Assembly (NCBI GenBank): GCA_965206395.1
Contig: CBDBJK010000031.1
Location: forward strand, 152,526 to 216,525
DNA: 64,000 nucleotides
DNA from: CBDBJK01 sp965206395
GTDB taxonomy: Bacteria > Chloroflexota > Dehalococcoidia > Lucifugimonadales > CATOSD01
Reading direction: 5' to 3'
Shown: positions 9,012 to 17,070 of the stretch, in pieces
Layout of the letters: each line of letters begins with the position of its first letter
Position numbering within the stretch: position 1 is the stretch's first letter
Notes under the pieces: generated by a model
Seen by the model: only the letters and a program-made list of their open reading frames with translations
Database searches by the model: none
What the model was told of the DNA's origin: nothing
Program-made: the position numbers and the translations under genes

Positions 9012-10683
9012 CTATTCGATTGATACGATGTAATGGTAGTAGGGCTGGCCACCGGCGACGACCTCTACCTCTGCCCCTGGAAATTCGACCGTCACCTGGA
9101 TCCAAGCCGTGTCAGCGTCGTCTTCGGTCACAGGTTCTCCCGAATAGAGCGTCACCAGGTCTCCCTCGGAAATTTCAGCCTCTCGTAGAAGCGAGAGCAA
9201 AACCTCGTTGGGGTCGTCGCCCGCCGCGACAAGTTCGTGCTCCAGTATGCCTATAATCTGGCCCTCGCTCACCGAGACGCCGCCAAGCTGCACCGGACGC
9301 ACCGCCTGGCAAATCTCCCCCGTGCGAACTGAAGGCAGCGCTAGCTCCATCTCTGTCGCGTTCGCGTCCAGTTCAGTATCGGGATTGAACGCCAGCATCG
9401 CGGCGACTCCCTGGGGTATCGAAGCGGAAGTGACTACCCTCAGAGTCTTACTGGATAGCTCGACGGCCTGCCTCGCCGCCTGGACGATATTCCGGTTGTT
9501 GGGAAGGAATATGACGTTGTCTGATGGAGCGCTATCGACGGCGTCGAGGATTTCCCGGACGCTGGGATTCATCGTATCCCCGGCGGCCAGTATGTTCCAC
9601 GCGCCCAGGTCGGTGAATATAGTTTCCAATCCCTGGCCCCAGGCAACTGCGACGATGGCTACTGCGCTTGTGGCAGTTTCCGAACCTGAATCCTGACGCC
9701 GCGCCGCCGAGAACTCGCGGTGCTGCTCGTCCATGTTCTCGATTTTGACCTGGCTCAACGTCCCCAACGACACCGCGAAGCTTATGATCGGCCCGGGATC
9801 ATGTGCGTGGACGTGAACTTTAAGCGCATTCTCGTCACCTATCACGACCGTTGATTGCGCCAACGATGACATTTCAGCGCGCACGACTTCAAGGTCTAAC
9901 CCCTGACCCTCGACAAGAAGCTGAGTGCAGTAGCCGTAAAGCTCGTCTGTGGTGGCTGCGAGGAAGTCTTGAGAAACGACGCCTGTGCTGTCCTCAACTC
10001 CGATGGGTTCTGGAGGCGCTATCTCCGCGCCCTGCGCTTCCTCGCCATTCAGATTGAGACGAACTCCTTCCAGGATAACGGAAAGCCCTTGCCCGCCCGC
10101 GTCCACGACACCGGCCTGACGCAGCACCGGAAGCATCGTAGGAGTCAGCGCTACGGTCTCCTTTGCCGCAGAGCAGATGGCATCAACCATATCCAGCATC
10201 GTCCCCGCCGGAATCAACGCACCTCTGCGAGGATTCCGCGACACTGCTGATAACTGTAAGAAGTGTGCCTTCTTTGGGGTCGCCAACGGCTTTGTAAGCG
10301 TTCTCTCGCGCACGCTGGAAGGCCGAAGCCAGTTCGACCGGGCCAAAGTCTGCTTTGCCCTCGAACTCCTGGGCGATGCCTTTGAAAAACTGTGACAGGA
10401 TGACCCCGCTGTTCCCCTTAGCGCCCCACAACGCGCCTTCTGCCATAGCCGAAGCGACCTGACCAGCCGATGCGCTGTCAACACTTTCCGCCTTGGACAG
10501 AGTGTCGCACAGGGTGAGGTACATGTTTGTCCCCGTATCGCCGTCGGGCACGGGAAACACGTTGAGAGCATTGATAAGATCGACGTTGTGCTCGAATAGT
10601 CGGGTCGCGGCACGAAACATCGCCCTGAGATCGTTTCCGTCATAACGAGTTTTTATGTCAGAAGCCTTTCGAAATTGTGTCAT
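9012..10683 (-). pseudogene. fakA: FakA-type fatty acid kinase (DAK2/YloV family), frameshifted
   Basis: The N-terminal DhaL/DAK2 domain starts MTQFRKASDIKTRYDGNDLRAM at 10683 and contains NVFPVPDGDTGTNM and GAKGNSGVILSQ, the ATP/metal-binding signature. The frame breaks near residue 160 after CVDSGGD. The continuation in the next frame (TMLDMVDAICSAAKE...TPTMLPVLRQAGVVDAGGQGL) runs to 9012 and completes the family's middle and C-terminal domains. One extra G in a run of four (CCCC at 10203-10206 on the plus strand) explains the break: with three the reading is DSGGTMLDMV. It could be a real mutation or a homopolymer error. FakA phosphorylates fatty acids bound by the neighbouring DegV protein. 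Confidence 0.85.
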
Positions 10684-10761
10684 AACCGTTGCGAAAATTG
10701 GCCCTGTATGCTACCTTTGTTACAGAATTCACTTATTAAATACAGTGCAGTTCTAAGGCTA

Positions 10762-10770
10762 ATTATAGCA
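10762..10770 (-). promoter_or_regulatory. Extended -10 element upstream of fakA
   Basis: On the minus strand the sequence reads TGCTATAAT, an extended -10 box about 80 bases before the fakA ATG. No good -35 box is seen, which is normal for extended -10 promoters. The gap to rpmB is divergent, so the opposite promoter should also lie here. Confidence 0.4.
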
Positions 10771-10840
10771 TCCGGCTGACAAGGCCGGTGCGTATCGAAC
10801 CGATTCTACTTATACTTGCGCAGAGAGTCAAAGGTGATTT

Positions 10841-11032
10841 ATGGCTAGATGTGATATATGTGACAAATCTGGGCAGTCGGGAAACAACGTGAGCCATTCA
10901 AAGCGCCACACCAGGACTCGCTGGCTAGCAAACATTCAGAAGGCAACGATTCAAGTGGATGGCGCTCCGCAAAAGGTCAAAATATGCACCCGATGCCTCA
11001 GAAGCCATTACAAGGTAACGGTCAAGGGCTAG
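10841..11032 (+). CDS. rpmB: 50S ribosomal protein bL28
   Basis: A 63-residue ribosomal protein of the large subunit. It begins MARCDICDKSGQSGNNVSHSKRHT and ends with the paired-cysteine and basic tail (CTRCLRSHYKVTVKG). CxxC pairs near residues 4-7 and 52-55 make this a zinc-binding form of bL28. The length is normal for the family. It is transcribed away from fakA from a divergent 157-bp gap that includes a small CCGGC/GCCGG hairpin. Confidence 0.95.
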   Translation: MARCDICDKSGQSGNNVSHSKRHTRTRWLANIQKATIQVDGAPQKVKICTRCLRSHYKVTVKG

Positions 11033-11069
11033 ATACTTCTAGTATTTAATGACATCACTTAACGGTATT

Positions 11070-11141
11070 AGCACGAGCGAAACACTACGGTGTCTACCTG
11101 AGAGAGCCGCATTGCTCGTTCATGCTTTAGAGTGTAGTGTT
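11070..11141 (+). other. Interlocked inverted repeats upstream of hemA
   Basis: ACGAGC (11073-11078) pairs with GCTCGT (11114-11119), and AACACTAC (11081-11088) pairs with GTAGTGTT (11134-11141). The order A-B-A'-B' is that of an H-type pseudoknot. It lies between rpmB and the likely hemA promoter, so it may be the end of the rpmB transcript rather than a hemA leader. Confidence 0.4.
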
Positions 11142-11154
11142 GAGTTGATCATCG

Positions 11155-11182
11155 TTGGCAGCAACAATGCAGTCGGTATATA
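11155..11182 (+). promoter_or_regulatory. Candidate promoter for hemA
   Basis: TTGGCA (11155-11160), a 16-base spacer, then TATATA (11177-11182), about 28 bases before the TTG start codon of hemA. The match is fair; no other good candidate is close. Confidence 0.5.
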
Positions 11183-11209
11183 AAAGTCTACGCTCATCAG
11201 GAAACACAT

Positions 11210-12472
11210 TTGCGAATCACGCTTATTGGACTTAACCACAAAAGCGCTCCTTTAGAAGTGCGCGAGCAGGTCTCATTTTCCAAAAGCCAGCTTGAGGAAG
11301 CCCTGCCACTACTCAAGGATAGAGTAGGCGAGAGCGTTATCCTATCCACGTGCAACCGCTCCGAGTTTTACGCTGTTGGCGAAAATCCGGCTCGAATCGC
11401 GGAGCAAGTTCGACTATTCATAGCCGATTATCACGGCATTTCCACTCAGACCATCTCCCCACACCTTTACGAATATACCGACGCCGACGCCGTTCGCCAT
11501 CTGCTCAGGGTAGCAAGCGGCTTAGATTCTATGATAGTAGGCGAGTCTCAGATTCTGGGGCAGGTGCGCGATTCCCTTTCGGCAGCCTCCGACGCGCAGT
11601 CTGTTCAGACAGCTCTGCTAGGGCTATTTCACGCGGCGGTGCGAACGGGAAGGCGAGTCCGAGATGAGACCGATGTCGGACGCAACGCTCTGTCCATAAG
11701 CTACGCGGGAGTGCAGCTAGCACAGCGCACCCTTGGGACTCTTAGCGGACGCAGAGCGTTGCTTATCGGTACAGGTGAGGCTGGTCAGCTGGTCGCAAAG
11801 GCGCTGCGCACGGTTGGCATTGCTGATCTGATGATTGCCAATCGCACCATGGAGCGGGCGGATGATTTGGCGCAAAGCCTGGGCGGGAGAGCGATTCCAT
11901 TCTCGGACATCGAATCGGCGCTCGGTGCGGCCGACATTGTTATCTCTGCCACCGACTCGCCGGAGTTCGTCATCACCTCTGAGATGGCTTCCCTCGCAGT
12001 CAACGGGCGACGCGAGGCCCCGCTTTTCCTGTTCGATTTAGCCATGCCAAGGGACGTAGACCCGCAGGTGGCGGATTTGCGAGGGCTGAAGCTTTTCAAC
12101 ATCGACGACCTGTTCTCCATAGCCGAGGAGAACCTTGAGGAGCGCAAACGCGCCGCCGTAGACGCCGAAGCCATCGTCGAGGATGAGCTAGCCCGGTTTA
12201 TGGTCTGGTGGGACGCGCTGGACGCCGTTCCCATAATCAAGATACTCCGCCAGCAAGCGGAGGAAATCCGCAGGCGAGAGCTTGAGCGCGCTCTGCGCAA
12301 GAGTCCCGATCTCTCCGCCGAACAACTTGAGGTCATAGACGCGCTCACAACATCCATCGTCAACAAGCTGCTCCACGACCCCATAGCCTCTCTAAAACAG
12401 CAGACGGACAAGTCGCAGCTTGAGGCCGCGAGAAACCTGTTCCGCCTCTGGGACGATTCGCCCGAAGGCTAG
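11210..12472 (+). CDS. hemA: Glutamyl-tRNA reductase
   Basis: A 420-residue enzyme that reduces glutamyl-tRNA(Glu) to glutamate-1-semialdehyde, the first step of C5 tetrapyrrole synthesis. It opens MRITLIGLNHKSAPLEVRE and has the catalytic Cys48 in STCNRSEFY, the GLDSMIVGESQILGQV signature near 105, an NADPH-binding LLIGTGEAGQ segment near 185, and the C-terminal dimerisation helices (KLLHDPIASLK). The start is a TTG preceded by AGGAA. The usual partners hemC, hemB and hemL are not in the window. Confidence 0.96.
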   Translation: MRITLIGLNHKSAPLEVREQVSFSKSQLEEALPLLKDRVGESVILSTCNRSEFYAVGENPARIAEQVRLFIADYHGISTQTISPHLYEYTDADAVRHLLRVASGLDSMIVGESQILGQVRDSLSAASDAQSVQTALLGLFHAAVRTGRRVRDETDVGRNALSISYAGVQLAQRTLGTLSGRRALLIGTGEAGQLVAKALRTVGIADLMIANRTMERADDLAQSLGGRAIPFSDIESALGAADIVISATDSPEFVITSEMASLAVNGRREAPLFLFDLAMPRDVDPQVADLRGLKLFNIDDLFSIAEENLEERKRAAVDAEAIVEDELARFMVWWDALDAVPIIKILRQQAEEIRRRELERALRKSPDLSAEQLEVIDALTTSIVNKLLHDPIASLKQQTDKSQLEAARNLFRLWDDSPEG

Positions 12473-12524
12473 GCGCGTCGCGTTAGACTTCGAACCCTCA
12501 AATTTTCCTTGTCAACTGCCTCTG

Positions 12525-13343
12525 TTATCCTGAAGGAGTATGAGGGTTCTCAGCGTTGAACTGTGCCAACATCTCCTCGATTTCAACCTGGTTCAGGCCA
12601 GGGAACACGTCGGACTCTGGGAGTGTTGACATCAATTTCAAGAACTGTTCGGTCCTGCCAGATGATGGAGGAAGATGTGAGCTAAGAATAAACCTGGGGT
12701 TCATCTCCTGTACCACATTCAGTGCTCTGGCAAACTTGCCTTCGTCGACGAGATGAACCCACGGATGATTGGCTTTGTTGAACACCGAGAAGCCTTCGAT
12801 CAAGTCCCTATCAGGAATGTCGGAAGCGTTCTCTACCGGAGATGGCACGAAACCGCCGAAGCAGTCGGAACTGAAGAAGGCGCTCGTCTTGTCGTCGTAA
12901 ATGCCCATCGTAGCCGGCGAATCGAACAGGGGAGGTCTGACCGCCGTCAGGTTGCGGTCGCCGACGTCGAGGCTCTCTCCCTGCTTGAGCAGGTAGCACT
13001 GGTCAAGACGAATGTGCCATGCAGCCTCCATTCTCGCTACGCCGATGATATTGGTGACCAGCCGCGCATTGGGCGCTGCTTTCAAGACCTCTTCCACACT
13101 GCCCGTGTGATCGGCGTCGTCGTGCGTAACCCAGATCCACTTCAACTCTTTGGGATCGATAACCGACTCCAGCGCTTTCATAAACTCCCCCGGCTCTATC
13201 TTCATGCCCGTGTCGATGAGAACAGGCTCCTTTGCCTTGAGGACGAAAGCATTGAATGAGATATACCCCATTCCAGGAATCGGCAGCGGAAGGTATGAAG
13301 GAAGTACGTCGATGTCAGGGGCGGCTCGATAAGGCTTTTCCAT
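12525..13343 (-). CDS. MBL-fold metallo-hydrolase
   Basis: About 272 residues with the metallo-beta-lactamase fold. Metal ligands visible: THDDADHTGS near residue 93 (HxxxDH pattern), an Asp in FSSDCFGG near 180, and a C-terminal His in LSSHLPPSSG near 240. The second position of the usual HxHxDH motif is Asp, as in flavodiiron-type and other oxygen-handling family members. I chose the ATG at 13343 with an AGGAG site upstream; the open frame reaches 13463 but the added residues are not family-like. Substrate unknown. Confidence 0.85.
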   Translation of the reverse strand: MEKPYRAAPDIDVLPSYLPLPIPGMGYISFNAFVLKAKEPVLIDTGMKIEPGEFMKALESVIDPKELKWIWVTHDDADHTGSVEEVLKAAPNARLVTNIIGVARMEAAWHIRLDQCYLLKQGESLDVGDRNLTAVRPPLFDSPATMGIYDDKTSAFFSSDCFGGFVPSPVENASDIPDRDLIEGFSVFNKANHPWVHLVDEGKFARALNVVQEMNPRFILSSHLPPSSGRTEQFLKLMSTLPESDVFPGLNQVEIEEMLAQFNAENPHTPSG

Positions 13344-13618
13344 ATCAGGATTGCTCCTTTCTTGTTGCGTGTGATAGCACAAAAGGCCATTGCAGATAAA
13401 AGTACAGCTTTGGCACGCCTTTGTCCAATAGCTTTCGGTGATTTGGCATGATCGGTACCGCATATTCGGTCTCGTCGGGAAAGGGCTTCAACGCCGTGTT
13501 TGGGCTGTTGACATGGCGAAGCGCCCTGGATATGATGAACGCGCTGGATTCGCTTTCGACCGCAGAATCCACCGCCCACATTGATGGCATTTCCCATGAA
13601 TAGAACAGGAGAGAAGCT
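13344..13618. other. Divergent gap between MBL gene and aldolase gene
   Basis: A 51-codon plus-strand frame (ATG near 13449, stop near 13604) ends just before the aldolase start, but has no recognisable domain and no clear ribosome site. It could be a coding remnant. Otherwise I see only the regulatory space expected between divergent genes. Confidence 0.35.
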
Positions 13619-14581
13619 ATGGCCGAATATACTAAAGGTGAAGCCCTCGACTGGGCGCGAGAAAACCTGCGCGGCCAGTGGACAACCCTTATGACCCCCT
13701 TCACATCCGACGATGAGCTAGATGAGGACGGACTGCGTGGAAATATCCGGCACGTCCGACAACTCGGAACGCACGGCGGCGGATGCACATGGGGCATGGG
13801 CGAGTTCTGGAGTCTCACTCGCGAGGAGCGTATGCGCGTGTACGACATAGTGAGCGAAGAGGCGAATGGCGAATGGCCCATCGGCGCTCACGTGACCCAC
13901 ACCTCCTACAAGGAAATGATTGCCCTCGCCGACCATGCAGAAGAAGTAGGCTTTGACCTGCTGATCGCGGCTGCCCCTTACTTTGTGACCAAAACAGAGC
14001 AGCAGGTTATCGACTACATCAAGTTGCTGGCCGACAGTACCTCGCTTGCGATAATGTTCTACAACTCGCCCCAGTTTGGCATCGTGATGAGCGCCAAGGG
14101 GTTAGAGCAGATCTGCGAGATACCCAACGTCGTCGGCGTGAAGGAGGCTAGTTTCAACCAGGAGCTTTCCATCGAGGCTCATCAGCTTCTAGGCAGAGAC
14201 GCCATCATCAGCACCCCGGACGAATGGATTCTCTTCAAGGGTAAGGAGCTTGGTTTCGAGCAACAGGTGATGTTTGCCAACACATCGGACTGGCGATTCG
14301 ACAAGCCTGGAAAGAACTACTACGTTCAGTTCATCGACAAGGCCATGAGGGGCGACCTCGACGAAGAGTTCTACGACACCCACATTCGCGCCATCAAGCA
14401 GGTGTCGGACAAGTGGTGGGGCAGAACGGTGCAGAAGTTCGGGGGTGCGTTGCCCGCGCCTTTGTGCAAGTACTGGGGTGAGCTTATGGGCATGGCAGGT
14501 GGGCATGTAAGAGCGCCTTTTGCCGACCTCACCGACGACGAGAAAGCCGAGCTGCAAAAAGACCTCGAAGCCGTTCTGTAG
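13619..14581 (+). CDS. Dihydrodipicolinate synthase family aldolase
   Basis: A 320-residue TIM-barrel lyase of the DapA/N-acetylneuraminate lyase family. Visible: TTLMTPFTSDDELDEDGLRGNIRH near the N-terminus, the catalytic Tyr in IMFYNSPQFG near 145, and the Schiff-base Lys in NVVGVKEASF near 170. The glycine-rich pocket motif usually reading GTTGE is GCTWGMGEF here, so the substrate is probably not pyruvate plus aspartate semialdehyde. Homologues of this kind are retro-aldolases or hydratases in catabolism. A GGAGAGAAGCT ribosome site precedes the ATG. dapB lies 25 kb away and is not linked. Confidence 0.88.
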   Translation: MAEYTKGEALDWARENLRGQWTTLMTPFTSDDELDEDGLRGNIRHVRQLGTHGGGCTWGMGEFWSLTREERMRVYDIVSEEANGEWPIGAHVTHTSYKEMIALADHAEEVGFDLLIAAAPYFVTKTEQQVIDYIKLLADSTSLAIMFYNSPQFGIVMSAKGLEQICEIPNVVGVKEASFNQELSIEAHQLLGRDAIISTPDEWILFKGKELGFEQQVMFANTSDWRFDKPGKNYYVQFIDKAMRGDLDEEFYDTHIRAIKQVSDKWWGRTVQKFGGALPAPLCKYWGELMGMAGGHVRAPFADLTDDEKAELQKDLEAVL

Positions 14582-14647
14582 GAATCACTAACAGCAATTC
14601 ACTTAGCATGCATCAAATGTCTAAACTGAATTGAAGTTGAGTCGTTA

Positions 14648-14729
14648 CACCCTCATCCCTACCTTCTCCCATCGAGGGAGAGGGGGTAAATCTCCTCCCC
14701 CTTGACGGGAGAGGATTAAGGTGAGGGTG
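14648..14729. repeat. REP-like repeat, CACCCTCA ends
   Basis: CACCCTCATCC on the left is answered by GGTGAGGGTG on the right, with internal CTCTCCC/GGGAGAGG arms. A truncated relative (CACCCTCACCTCAATCCTCTCCC) lies at 42949. It occupies most of the 234-bp gap before the mfnB gene. Confidence 0.65.
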
Positions 14730-14815
14730 AAACCTGAGCCGATTACCTGGTTGGGATATTAACAATCAATTCAAGGCTCAGTAACACCCTGAAAACAAAA
14801 GCGGGAGAAGCAAAA

Positions 14816-15808
14816 ATGATATTGATGGTAAGCGTCCAGAATTTGGATGAAGCTTTTGAGGCCGTCAAGGGTGGGGCCGACATAGTGGATGTCAAGAACT
14901 TGCAGGAGGCACTAGTTGGTTCGGCCCATCCTCACATAGTCAAACAGGTGCGCGAAGCCGTGCCATCGGCGAACCACGCCAGCGTCACGCTCGGCGTAGT
15001 GCCCAATCAGATAGGCACGGTGGCTATGGCCGTATACACCGCTGGTGTGCTGAAAGCCACGTCGGTCAAGGTCGGCTTCATGAACACCGAATACGAAGCT
15101 GCCGTTGAGACCTTGCTTGCCTCAAAAAAGGCGTTGGAAGGCTTCGATACCAAACTCATCGGGTCGTTGTTCGCCGACAACCCGCTGTACGACGGACTTG
15201 ACGCTCACCACATGGTGCAGCTTGCGAAGGACGGTCAGTGCGATGGCTGGCTCATAGACACCCTGACCAAAGATGGAAGAAACCTATTTGACTTTCTTAC
15301 GGAGCCAGAGCTTCGCGAGATGGTATTCGAGGGCAAACAGGCAGGCATGAGCACCGCCCTTTCCGGTCATCTCAGAATCGACGACCTTGACGAGTTGTCT
15401 CGAATCAACCCCGATATCGTTGGCGTCCGCGGCGCTGTGTGTTCCAAGGGTGAGCGCACCTCCGGCGTATACTGGGAGGCTGTAGCCGAGTTCAAACGGC
15501 AATTGGACATGCGGCAGTCCGGCGAGATTGACGTTTTCGAGGGCGCTGCGCCTGTTGCGTCCAATGGCGGCGGCAATGGGTCTGGAAGCAACTGGATAAT
15601 CATCGATGGCACGGGCAAGACATGTGCTGGAATAATCGCCGCGCTTTCCGAGCAGATGACAACGGACAAGGACTCATTCGTCGAGGTCATCATCCCCGGC
15701 GTGCTAAATACATACGACGTTATCGTGTGGGCAGAGAAGGAAAACCACAGCATCCTCACTCAGCGCAAAGACCCCAGCGGTGCGATGAGAATGCTGATAC
15801 AGCCCTAG
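14816..15808 (+). CDS. MfnB-like furan phosphate synthase fused to a TusA-like domain
   Basis: The first 235 residues match (5-formylfuran-3-yl)methyl phosphate synthase (MfnB, DUF556), which condenses two glyceraldehyde-3-phosphate molecules in methanofuran synthesis. Family residues are present: GGADIVDVKN with Asp25 and Lys27, KVGF near 85, the DTLTKDGRNLFDF lysine near 155, and DIVGVRGAVCSKGERTSG. After a Gly/Ser/Asn linker (about 243-258) comes a TusA/SirA-like domain: IIIDGTGKTCAGIIAAL, a second strand-helix and DVIVWAEKENHSIL. Its Cys is in the place of the sulfur-carrier Cys of TusA. No other C1-transfer or methanofuran genes are nearby. A GGGAGAAG site precedes the ATG. Confidence 0.85.
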   Translation: MILMVSVQNLDEAFEAVKGGADIVDVKNLQEALVGSAHPHIVKQVREAVPSANHASVTLGVVPNQIGTVAMAVYTAGVLKATSVKVGFMNTEYEAAVETLLASKKALEGFDTKLIGSLFADNPLYDGLDAHHMVQLAKDGQCDGWLIDTLTKDGRNLFDFLTEPELREMVFEGKQAGMSTALSGHLRIDDLDELSRINPDIVGVRGAVCSKGERTSGVYWEAVAEFKRQLDMRQSGEIDVFEGAAPVASNGGGNGSGSNWIIIDGTGKTCAGIIAALSEQMTTDKDSFVEVIIPGVLNTYDVIVWAEKENHSILTQRKDPSGAMRMLIQP

Positions 15809-15981
15809 AGCCTCGGAGCCGCGTCGTTCAGTCGTTGTTCTTGCGCTGATGATCGTCAAATGCCGTGACGCTTCTACAGGCAACCCGCCCTATCCTGAGA
15901 GGCGTTTTAGCTGTTGTTAATAGCGAAGGAAACGGTATTCCGAAGGCAGGAAGAATCGACGCTGCGTTCGTTCGGTTCAAG

Positions 15982-16010
15982 TTGCGGGCGCGTCTGTCGC
16001 ATGTTACGAT
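15982..16010 (+). promoter_or_regulatory. Candidate promoter for the small membrane/YtxH pair
   Basis: TTGCGG (15982-15987), a 17-base spacer, then TACGAT (16005-16010), about 32 bases before the TTG start at 16042. The upstream gap 15809-15981 holds nothing else recognised. Confidence 0.5.
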
Positions 16011-16041
16011 GAATCTAATCCCAGCTTAAACGGGGGACCAT

Positions 16042-16338
16042 TTGGATACCGTCTCAGATATCGCAATAATCATCGCAATGGCTAGAGACATTGTATTCTT
16101 CTTACTGTTGGCGGCGCTGTTGCTCATCGCTCTCGTCCTTTTTCGTAAGGTATCCGCCATGCTCAACTCAGCCAAGCAAACGATAAAGGACGCGGAAAAC
16201 GTTATCTCTGCCGTTTCGGACAAGGTAGTAGGGCCAGCCACCAAAGGGTCAGGTGTAGCGTTTGGAGTAGGGAAATTAGGAGCGTTTCTTCTAGGACTGA
16301 GAAGACGCGGAAAAGGAGGAGGAAGAAATGGCGAATAA
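16042..16338 (+). CDS. Small single-pass membrane protein
   Basis: A 98-residue protein with one N-terminal transmembrane helix (about 14-36, DIVFFLLLAALLLIALVLF), then an amphipathic helix (KVSAMLNSAKQTIKDAENVISAVSDKV) and a Gly/Arg-rich tail. The layout resembles DUF948-type proteins that often precede YtxH genes. The start is TTG behind a strong GGGGGA site. It overlaps the YtxH gene by 11 bases, so the two are very likely coupled. Function unknown. Confidence 0.75.
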   Translation: MDTVSDIAIIIAMARDIVFFLLLAALLLIALVLFRKVSAMLNSAKQTIKDAENVISAVSDKVVGPATKGSGVAFGVGKLGAFLLGLRRRGKGGGRNGE

Positions 16339-16783
16339 CGATAACGGCAGCTCTTTTGTATTGGGGTTTCTAGTAGGAGGCTTGATCGGCGCGGCAATTG
16401 GCATCATGCTTGCTCCCAAGTCAGGCTCGGATGTGCGTGCTGATCTGATGGGACGCAGCGAGTCGTGGCGAACAAGGGCAGAGGAAATGGCAGCGAGTTT
16501 GCGAGAGCGTGTAGGCCCAACTGTCGATACCGCGAGAGAAAGAATTAGCCCTGCTGTCGAGGGCGCGCGCGAGCGAATAGGGCCTGCGGTTGATATGGCC
16601 CGCGAGCGAGTAGCGCCTGCCGTCGAAAGCGTACGAGAGCGGGTCGGCCCGGTGGTCGAACAGGTGAGTTCACGCCTTGGCCGCACTCAGGAGACCTCTG
16701 AGCCTGACGCAAACGGTTCAACGGAGGCCGCACCGGTGAATGGCGGTGGAGAAGAAGAGAAGAAGGACGACGAGCAAGCGTAG
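16328..16783 (+). CDS. YtxH-domain protein with 11-residue repeats
   Basis: A 151-residue protein beginning with the YtxH/general-stress hydrophobic segment (SFVLGFLVGGLIGAAIGIMLAPKSG, residues 9-33), whose APKSGxxxR ending is typical. Residues about 58-115 contain five consecutive 11-residue units of the form RERxxPxVxxx, which should form a long amphipathic helix. The tail is acidic and low-complexity (EEEKKDDEQA). Its role is inferred to be envelope-stress related. A GGAGGAAGA site precedes the ATG inside the upstream gene. Confidence 0.85.
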   Translation: MANNDNGSSFVLGFLVGGLIGAAIGIMLAPKSGSDVRADLMGRSESWRTRAEEMAASLRERVGPTVDTARERISPAVEGARERIGPAVDMARERVAPAVESVRERVGPVVEQVSSRLGRTQETSEPDANGSTEAAPVNGGGEEEKKDDEQA

Positions 16784-16807
16784 CTCTCTCCCTGCGATTA
16801 GATAGGG

Positions 16808-16830
16808 CAGGTAAATTGGAAATTTACCTG
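16808..16830. terminator. Hairpin after the YtxH gene
   Basis: CAGGTAAATT pairs perfectly with AATTTACCTG around a GGA loop, 25 bases after the stop. There is no clear T run, so termination is uncertain. Confidence 0.45.
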
Positions 16831-16849
16831 AATGTGTTCGGCGTCACAC

Positions 16850-16930
16850 CACCTCGCCCCGTTCCCCTCTCCGTTTACGGAGAGGGGCGCTGTAGATCGA
16901 CGCCAAGTCCCAGATTACGCGGGGTGAGGT
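16850..16930. repeat. REP/MITE-like repeat, GGGGTGAGGT family
   Basis: It starts ACCTCGCCCC and ends GATTACGCGGGGTGAGGT, with a CCCCTCTCCGT/ACGGAGAGGGG hairpin inside. The right half (GGGGCGCTGTAGAT...GATTACG) matches the element at 60783, where the hairpin loop instead contains the TCCTTCCGCGGAAGGA palindrome. Confidence 0.75.
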
Positions 16931-17017
16931 AGTTACGTTGCTGGAAAAACCATGTATTTCTATTTCACATACATGCCTCAACCAGCCATCTAGAAAGAAG
17001 ATATAGCCATAATGAAG

Positions 17018-17049
17018 AAAGGCCCGACGTTCATTACGCCGGGCCTTTT
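17018..17049. terminator. Terminator downstream of pheA
   Basis: AAAGGCCCG pairs with CGGGCCTTT around a loop of about 13 bases with a further ACG/CGC pairing. It sits 22 bases past the pheA stop on the minus strand and can also end the plus-strand transcript from the YtxH gene. Confidence 0.75.
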
Positions 17050-17070
17050 GCTAATCTTTTTGAACTGCCC

